Source of the DNA: Acidobacteriota bacterium | Lineage (GTDB): Bacteria > Acidobacteriota > Terriglobia > Acidiferrales > UBA7541 | NCBI GenBank assembly: GCA_003224195.1 | Contig: QHYP01000058.1 | Location: forward strand, 1-5,618 | DNA: 5,618 nt | Direction: 5' to 3' | In this document: positions 1 to 3,297 of the stretch, in pieces | Layout of the letters: each line of letters begins with the position of its first letter | How positions within the stretch are numbered: the stretch's first letter is position 1 | Position numbers and translations under genes: made by a program | Notes under the pieces: model-generated | The model's database searches: none | Seen by the model: the letters and a program-made list of their open reading frames with translations, nothing else | What the model was told of the DNA's origin: nothing

Positions 1-1
1 C

Positions 2-1033
2 GCCGGAGTGAACATCGCGGTCGCCGACGACGTCAAACAACGAATTCGCCACCTCGCGAGCCGCACCTACACGCCCAGCGTGCTGGGCGGCATTGGCGGC
101 TTCGGCGCGCTCTACGCTCTCGACAAGAAAAAATGGAAAGACCCGGTGCTTGTCTCGAGCGCCGACGGCGTAGGCACGAAGCTGAAAGTAGCCATGGCCA
201 TGGGCGTGCATTCAACCGTTGGCGGCGACCTCGTCAATCATTGCGTAAACGACGTCCTCGTGCAGGGCGCCGAGCCGCTGTTTTTTTTGGACTATCTGGC
301 GATGGGCAAGCTCGAGCCGCAAGTGGTCGAGCAGCTCGTGGACGGCATGAGCCGGGCCTGTCGCAAAGCCGGCTGCGCGCTGATCGGCGGCGAGACGGCG
401 GAAATGCCCGGGTTCTACGCGCCCGGCGAGTACGATCTCGCGGGATTCATCGTTGGCGTCGTCGACCGCAAGCATCTCCTGAACGGAAAGAACGCCAAAC
501 CCGGGGACGTGCTACTTGGCCTTCCTTCCACAGGGCTTCACACCAACGGCTATTCCCTGGCGCGCAAGCTCATTTTTGAAGTCGCGAAGCTGAAGCCCGA
601 CGCGTACGTGGCGGAAGTGGGGAACAAGATCGGCGCCGAGCTCCTCAAACCGCATCTCTGCTATGCACCGGCGGTCCGCAATCTCCTCGCGCACCGTTGG
701 GTTTCCGCGCTCGCGCACATAACCGGCGGCGGCATCCCCGGCAACCTGCCGCGCGTGCTGCCGGGCGGTACGCGCGCCGCGATCGACCTCTCCTCGTGGC
801 CCATTCCCCCGATCTTCCGCTACCTGGCAAAGCTCGGAAAGATCGAGCGCGATGACCTGCTCGAGTCTTTCAACCTCGGAGTCGGGATGATCGTCGCCGT
901 GCCCCCTGCGTACATCAAGCAGGTGGAAGCAGACCTGAAGCGCCGCCGCGAAAAGTTCTACCGCATCGGCCGGATCGAGCGCGGCGAGCCGGGCAAATGT
1001 CGCATCGCCTATTCCGGTGCGCTTAACCTTTAA
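2..1033 (+). CDS. purM: Phosphoribosylformylglycinamidine cyclo-ligase (AIR synthetase), 5' end cut by the window
   Basis: This is AIR synthetase, the cytosolic enzyme of de novo purine synthesis that closes FGAM to aminoimidazole ribonucleotide using ATP. Counting from the in-frame GTG at 8 as residue 1, the family motifs appear in order: SADGVGTKLK (51-60), GGDLVNHCVNDVLVQGAEP (72-90), LFFLDYLA (91-98), GGETAEMPGFY (127-137), the STGLHTNGYSLAR segment (174-186), HITGGGIPGNLPRVLP (237-252) and FNLGVGM (288-294). The stop is TAA at 1031-1033. The GTG at 8 is probably not the start. The open frame continues to the window edge as Ala-Gly before it, giving AGVNIA, which matches the family's N-terminal (Y)xxAGVDIxAG segment. 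The real start therefore lies roughly ten or more codons outside the window. The 341 residues seen plus those missing fit the usual length of about 345. No frameshift is seen. Function is secure; the 5' end is unknown. Confidence 0.96.
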   Translation, partial: AGVNIAVADDVKQRIRHLASRTYTPSVLGGIGGFGALYALDKKKWKDPVLVSSADGVGTKLKVAMAMGVHSTVGGDLVNHCVNDVLVQGAEPLFFLDYLAMGKLEPQVVEQLVDGMSRACRKAGCALIGGETAEMPGFYAPGEYDLAGFIVGVVDRKHLLNGKNAKPGDVLLGLPSTGLHTNGYSLARKLIFEVAKLKPDAYVAEVGNKIGAELLKPHLCYAPAVRNLLAHRWVSALAHITGGGIPGNLPRVLPGGTRAAIDLSSWPIPPIFRYLAKLGKIERDDLLESFNLGVGMIVAVPPAYIKQVEADLKRRREKFYRIGRIERGEPGKCRIAYSGALNL

Positions 1034-1077
1034 TTAATCCCGCGGCCGTGCGACCTGCAGGATTCCTCCGCCTTCGC

Positions 1078-1114
1078 GCCGGGCAACCGGCTGTCCCCCC
1101 GGGTGGAAGACCCG
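1078..1114. terminator. Two tandem small hairpins between convergent genes, possible bidirectional terminator
   Basis: The 82-bp gap between the stops of purM (+) and the LPPGL-repeat gene (-) contains two perfect 5-bp stems side by side. GCCGG (1078-1082) pairs with CCGGC (1087-1091) around the GNRA-type tetraloop GCAA. CGGGT (1100-1104) pairs with ACCCG (1110-1114) around GGAAG. Placement between convergent stops suits transcription termination. Neither hairpin is followed by a T tract on either strand, and 5-bp stems arise easily in GC-rich DNA, so a classic intrinsic terminator is not shown. Confidence 0.3.
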
Positions 1115-1115
1115 C

Positions 1116-1556
1116 TCAGTAGAGGTTCTTCATCACGTCCACAATTACGTTCGTATTCCTGTTGAAAATCACGAGGTGCGCGCCGATGAACCCGCGCCGA
1201 TAATCAGGCGGCAGCGGAGCCAGTCGCCGTTCCAGCTCAATAGGGCAAGGCTGCAAGCGCTTTTGTAACCCCGGCGGCAACGTGCCGTTGCGCTCGAGCT
1301 GTTTCTCGAGGCCCGGCGGCAGGTTTCCACCGCGCTTCGCTAGCCCCGGCGGAAGATTCGAGGCATGATTGCTGAAATAACCGGCCACGACCTCGCGGTC
1401 GCGCGCGCTAAAGGCATACTTGCCGGCCCCTTCATCGTCATCGCCGTGTTTTTCATGGCCCTTGCCGTGCCCTTTGCCCTGAGAGTAGGAAGGCGCCGCG
1501 GCCAGAGCGATTGCGGCGATCCCTAAAAATAACGTTCGCGGTAAACGTGATGCCAT
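1116..1556 (-). CDS. Small secreted CigR/RcnB-like protein with LPPGL repeats
   Basis: This predicted 146-aa exported protein has no known enzymatic role. A signal peptide spans about residues 1-26, with basic MASRLPR, a hydrophobic LFLGIAAIALAAA core and a cut near SYS/QG. Next comes a Gly/Lys/His stretch (27-38), an acidic DDDEG patch, and three LPPGL motifs at 68-72, 79-83 and 93-97. The tail contains LAPLPPDYRRGF and ends VIVDVMKNLY. LPPGLxK repeats followed by an LPPxYR segment and a short beta-rich end resemble the CigR/RcnB-type periplasmic proteins; this is pattern recognition, not a search. The start at 1556 is chosen because GGAGGA lies 6 nt upstream and the signal peptide follows directly. 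An in-frame ATG 24 codons earlier (1628) would put hydrophilic residues before the signal. The His-rich stretch could bind metal, but this is unproven. It lies 131 nt downstream of padR on the same strand and may share its transcript or have its own promoter. Confidence 0.8.
   Translation of the reverse strand: MASRLPRTLFLGIAAIALAAAPSYSQGKGHGKGHEKHGDDDEGAGKYAFSARDREVVAGYFSNHASNLPPGLAKRGGNLPPGLEKQLERNGTLPPGLQKRLQPCPIELERRLAPLPPDYRRGFIGAHLVIFNRNTNVIVDVMKNLY
1266..1355 (-). repeat. Three in-gene LPPGL motif repeats
   Basis: Three copies of the pentapeptide LPPGL are encoded at 1355-1341, 1322-1308 and 1280-1266, each followed by a charged helix-prone spacer (AKRGGN, EKQLERNGT, QKRLQ). The first codons differ (CTT, CTG, TTG) as do other synonymous positions. 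This points to old duplicated motifs kept for the protein rather than a recent DNA duplication. Spacing between copies is 11 and 14 residues. Confidence 0.75.
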
Positions 1557-1562
1557 CTGTGT

Positions 1563-1568
1563 TCCTCC
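1563..1568 (-). promoter_or_regulatory. Shine-Dalgarno site that fixes the start of the secreted LPPGL protein
   Basis: The minus strand reads GGAGGA, then ACACAG, then ATG at 1556. This strong ribosome binding site at ideal spacing selects the 146-aa signal-peptide form over the longer 170-aa reading from 1628. Confidence 0.85.
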
Positions 1569-1687
1569 ATTGGGGGAGTGGCTGTGCCTCCATTCTACTT
1601 CGATGCACTCCGTGCGCGTCAGGCCCACTCGCAGAAGTAGCTAAAGATGTACTCGAATACCTTCCTAGCTCGGAATGAGTTTGTTTT

Positions 1688-2287
1688 TCACAAGACATAT
1701 TGCGGGTGGCGCGCCCGCCGGCGCCGCGGCTGTTCGCGCTCGAGTCGTTTGAGCCATCTCAGCTCCGTTTTGAACTGTTCGATCATCAGGCTCACCATCC
1801 AAACGGCTTCGTGGTACGGATGGCCGACCTCTTCCACGATGGACCGAAGCGTTTCCCCTTCCAGCGCCGCCTCTTTCTCCAGAAATTGCCGCCGGCGCTT
1901 CAGTTGCTTCGGGAAAACGCCCGGCCGCGCCAGCCACGAAAGCGCAACCCACGTCAGGAAGGGCGGACGCTCCCGCTGCATCGCCCAATGCTCTCGTTCC
2001 AACGCACCCGCTAGCGCCGCGCGGCCCTTCGCCGACGTCGCGTACACTTGCCGATCGGGCCCCGCCGCGGGCGCATCGCTCTCTGCCGCGCGGATGAGCC
2101 CGCGACGCGCCAGCTTTTCGAGCGAGTAGTACACCTGCGGCCGCGAAATGCCAGCCCAGTCGCGCACCTCGCGCCGCTCGAGCTCCGCGTTCGCCTGGTA
2201 TCCATGCATCGGACGCTCCGCGAGCAAGCTGAGCAGCACGAGGTCCGGCGTCGTCAGCTCGCGTCCCCTGCTTCTCGGCGCTTTCAT
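1688..2287 (-). CDS. PadR-family winged-helix transcriptional regulator
   Basis: This 199-aa protein is predicted to be a dimeric DNA-binding repressor. The PadR-type winged helix-turn-helix covers about residues 12-95. It includes TTPDLVLLSLLAERPMHGYQ (12-31), the recognition-helix region WAGISRPQVYYSLEKLARRG (44-63), and the wing GPDRQVYATSAKGRAAL (76-92). The rest (about 98-185) is alpha-helical and charged, as expected of the C-terminal dimerisation and effector domain of longer PadR proteins. The tail is very basic (PRRRRARH). The ATG at 2287 puts MKAPRSRGRE ahead of the domain, but no strong ribosome site precedes it; only G-rich sequence is present. It starts 16 nt after the stop of the HhH gene, so the two are probably cotranscribed and possibly translationally linked. 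PadR regulators often control their own operon and a neighbour. The 21-bp palindrome in the divergent gap at 2637-2657 is the obvious candidate operator. The effector is unknown. Confidence 0.9.
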   Translation of the reverse strand: MKAPRSRGRELTTPDLVLLSLLAERPMHGYQANAELERREVRDWAGISRPQVYYSLEKLARRGLIRAAESDAPAAGPDRQVYATSAKGRAALAGALEREHWAMQRERPPFLTWVALSWLARPGVFPKQLKRRRQFLEKEAALEGETLRSIVEEVGHPYHEAVWMVSLMIEQFKTELRWLKRLEREQPRRRRARHPQYVL

Positions 2288-2303
2288 CCGGAACCCAGCC
2301 CCG

Positions 2304-2594
2304 TTACTTCCTTACTCCCTCGCTTCTTTGCTTCCTTCTTCTGCTCCAGTACCACCACAGACATTTTTCCGCCGGCAATCGCGGGTTTCGCGCCTGCGCC
2401 ACGGCCGCGGAAAACACATCCAGCACACAGACATCGTGCTTCTGACCGGTAATGTGGTTCAGCCGGTCATAGAGCCGCCGCGGATTTTGCCTCGCAAGCT
2501 GCGCCACGCTGCGGATCCTGAGCTGCTCGAAATCGCGCAGCATGGCCGGCCCGATGGAAATCAGCTCGTCCAACTTTCTCGTCTCCGTGTGCAT
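2304..2594 (-). CDS. Helix-hairpin-helix protein of the Cdd1 ('pathogenicity locus') type
   Basis: This 96-aa cytosolic protein carries a helix-hairpin-helix at about residues 8-36, with SIGPAMLRDFEQLRIRSVAQ as its core. It continues with NPRRLYDRLNHITG (37-50), DVCVLDVFSAAVAQARNP (54-71) and the aromatic/basic end CLWWYWSRRRKQR (78-90). The order HhH, then PxxLYxxL, then CVLDVFxxAV, then WWxxxxxRK is what I recall of the Cdd1 family (Pfam 'Pathogenicity locus'). Its molecular role is not established; HhH modules usually bind DNA or mediate protein contacts. An ATG at 2612 is in frame six codons upstream, but the start at 2594 is preferred. A consensus AAGGAGG ends 6 nt before it, and the longer form would read through that site. 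The gene leads a two-gene unit with padR and is divergent from the VOC gene. Two cysteines (56, 78) could be functional but do not form a clear motif. Confidence 0.8.
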   Translation of the reverse strand: MHTETRKLDELISIGPAMLRDFEQLRIRSVAQLARQNPRRLYDRLNHITGQKHDVCVLDVFSAAVAQARNPRLPAEKCLWWYWSRRRKQRSEGVRK

Positions 2595-2600
2595 GAAATT

Positions 2601-2607
2601 CCTCCTT
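2601..2607 (-). promoter_or_regulatory. Consensus Shine-Dalgarno site setting the HhH gene start
   Basis: The minus strand reads AAGGAGG, then AATTTC, then ATG at 2594. This near-ideal site selects the 96-aa form over the ATG at 2612. Bases 2606-2607 are shared with the -35 box of the rightward promoter. Confidence 0.85.
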
Positions 2608-2634
2608 GACATCGCTTTGAGGCTCGGGTATCGT
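2606..2634 (+). promoter_or_regulatory. Sigma-70-type promoter for the VOC gene
   Basis: A perfect TTGACA -35 box (2606-2611) is followed after exactly 17 bp by TATCGT (2629-2634), a 4/6 match to the -10 consensus. Expected transcription would start near 2641, giving a leader of about 40 nt before the ATG at 2682. The -35 lies just upstream of the divergent HhH coding region, so the two transcription units share regulatory DNA. Confidence 0.65.
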
Positions 2635-2636
2635 TC

Positions 2637-2657
2637 ACTAGTCTAATTCAGACTACT
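2637..2657. promoter_or_regulatory. 21-bp imperfect palindrome, candidate operator for the divergent genes
   Basis: The arms TAGTCT (2639-2644) and AGACTA (2650-2655) are perfect inverted repeats around AATTC. Each arm extends outward to an 8-bp half-site, ACTAGTCT and AGACTACT, with one mismatched pair (2638/2656). It covers the expected start point of the rightward promoter, and TAGACT on the minus strand could be the leftward -10 box. A dimer bound here would block both directions. The PadR protein encoded next door is the natural candidate, but the sequence does not prove which regulator binds. Confidence 0.6.
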
Positions 2658-2668
2658 TGTCAGCGCAA
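2640..2668 (-). promoter_or_regulatory. Possible leftward promoter for the HhH-padR unit
   Basis: On the minus strand TTGCGC (2668-2663) is followed after 17 bp by TAGACT (2645-2640). The -10 matches 4/6 and the -35 only 3/6 of the sigma-70 consensus, so it is weaker than the rightward promoter. Its -10 lies inside the palindrome, which is consistent with repression. Transcription would start near 2633. Confidence 0.35.
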
Positions 2669-2672
2669 GGAG
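2667..2672 (+). promoter_or_regulatory. Shine-Dalgarno site for the full-length VOC protein
   Basis: AAGGAG is followed by a 9-nt spacer and ATG at 2682. It supports translation of the form carrying the hydrophobic N-terminus. Confidence 0.75.
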
Positions 2673-2681
2673 AAAATCACA

Positions 2682-3167
2682 ATGCGCACCGCCTTGATTC
2701 TCGCGTTTGGACTGGTTCTGTGTTGCGGTTTGCTCCTCGCGCGCCTGCGAGCGGAGGAGAAAAAATCCATGAGCATCAAGCGCATCACGCCCGTATTGTT
2801 TGTTCCGGAGATCGAGCCCTGCCTCAAGTTCTGGACCGAGCGCCTCGGCTTCCAGAAAACCGCCGAAGTCCCCGAGGGGAGTAAGCTCGGCTTCGTGATG
2901 CTCCAGAAAGACGGCTCCGAGCTCATGTATCAGAGCTACGCGAGCGTGGAGAAGGATATGCCCGCGATCGCCTCGACGGTGCGCAAGGGCCCCACTTTTC
3001 TGTATATCGAGGTGGAAAATCTCGACGCCATCAAGGGCGCCGTGAAGGGTTCCGAAATCTACATGACCGAGCGTACTACCTTCTACGGCGCGCGCGAGAT
3101 CGGTATCAAGGATCCCGCCGGCCACTACGTCACCTTCGCCCAATTCAATCCGCAACCGCAGAATTGA
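2682..3167 (+). CDS. VOC-superfamily (glyoxalase/bleomycin-resistance fold) protein with N-terminal signal or anchor
   Basis: This 161-aa protein opens with a hydrophobic signal or anchor, ALILAFGLVLCCGLLLARL (residues 4-22), ending near RAEEKKS. A single VOC domain follows from about 31 to 156. It has two beta-alpha-beta-beta-beta halves: RITPVLFVPEIEPCLKFWTE begins the first, FLYIEVENLDAIKGAV the second, and the closing strand is IKDPAGHYVTFAQF. The fold serves lyases, dioxygenases, isomerases and binding proteins. Aligned by eye with glyoxalase I, the usual ligand positions hold Thr or Phe rather than His, and Thr in place of the last Glu. Metal catalysis as in GloA is therefore unlikely, and a binding role like bleomycin-resistance proteins is possible. 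The cysteine pair in the hydrophobic stretch does not make a convincing lipobox. A second in-frame ATG (M30, 2769) has its own strong ribosome site, so a soluble cytosolic form of 132 aa may also, or instead, be made. The gene is divergent from HhH-padR. Substrate unknown. Confidence 0.85.
   Translation: MRTALILAFGLVLCCGLLLARLRAEEKKSMSIKRITPVLFVPEIEPCLKFWTERLGFQKTAEVPEGSKLGFVMLQKDGSELMYQSYASVEKDMPAIASTVRKGPTFLYIEVENLDAIKGAVKGSEIYMTERTTFYGAREIGIKDPAGHYVTFAQFNPQPQN
2753..2759 (+). promoter_or_regulatory. Internal Shine-Dalgarno site for a shorter VOC form
   Basis: GGAGGAG is followed by a 9-nt A-rich spacer and the in-frame ATG at 2769 (M30). This internal site is at least as good as the one at 2667-2672. 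It would yield exactly the VOC domain, MSIKRITPVLFV onward, without the hydrophobic leader. Confidence 0.5.
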
Positions 3168-3204
3168 AATGTGGGAAGTTCGTACTCGGCATTCCAAAGT
3201 CGAA

Positions 3205-3222
3205 AGGAAGCGGAGCTTTCCT
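3205..3222. terminator. Weak hairpin in the convergent gap after the VOC gene
   Basis: The 130-bp gap 3168-3297 lies between convergent stops. AGGAAGC (3205-3211) can pair with GC (3215-3216) and TTCCT (3218-3222) with one bulged T, leaving a 3-nt loop. There is no T tract after it. Nothing else recognisable was found in this gap, and termination here is only a guess from position. Confidence 0.2.
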
Positions 3223-3297
3223 CCCAATCGGCTGCTCGTTTGCCTTGTGCGACCCCAGTCTACAGGTAAGCTAACGCAGAGTGATGCGGCTGCTGGC

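Noticed and set aside
281..288. Run of eight T in purM as a possible slippage or frameshift site
   Set aside because: The run encodes part of the conserved PLFFLDYLA motif and the reading frame is intact on both sides, so it needs no recoding.
1557..1628. N-terminal extension of the LPPGL protein from the ATG at 1628
   Set aside because: It would put 24 hydrophilic residues before a clean signal peptide and read through a perfect ribosome site placed for the ATG at 1556.
2656..2669. Small hairpin CTTGT/GCAAG overlapping the VOC ribosome site, as a possible riboswitch-like element
   Set aside because: The stem has only 5 pairs including one G-U and there is no wider conserved fold in a leader of about 40 nt.
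2643..3227. Minus-strand open frame of 194 codons covering the VOC gene
   Set aside because: It mirrors the VOC coding sequence, would run across the promoter palindrome, and has no family motif; the + strand VOC domain explains the region.
3257..3262. AGTCTA in the gap before the kinase stop, resembling a half-site of the divergent operator
   Set aside because: It is a single 6-bp half without an inverted partner, at the 3' end of both genes, so chance is the simpler explanation.
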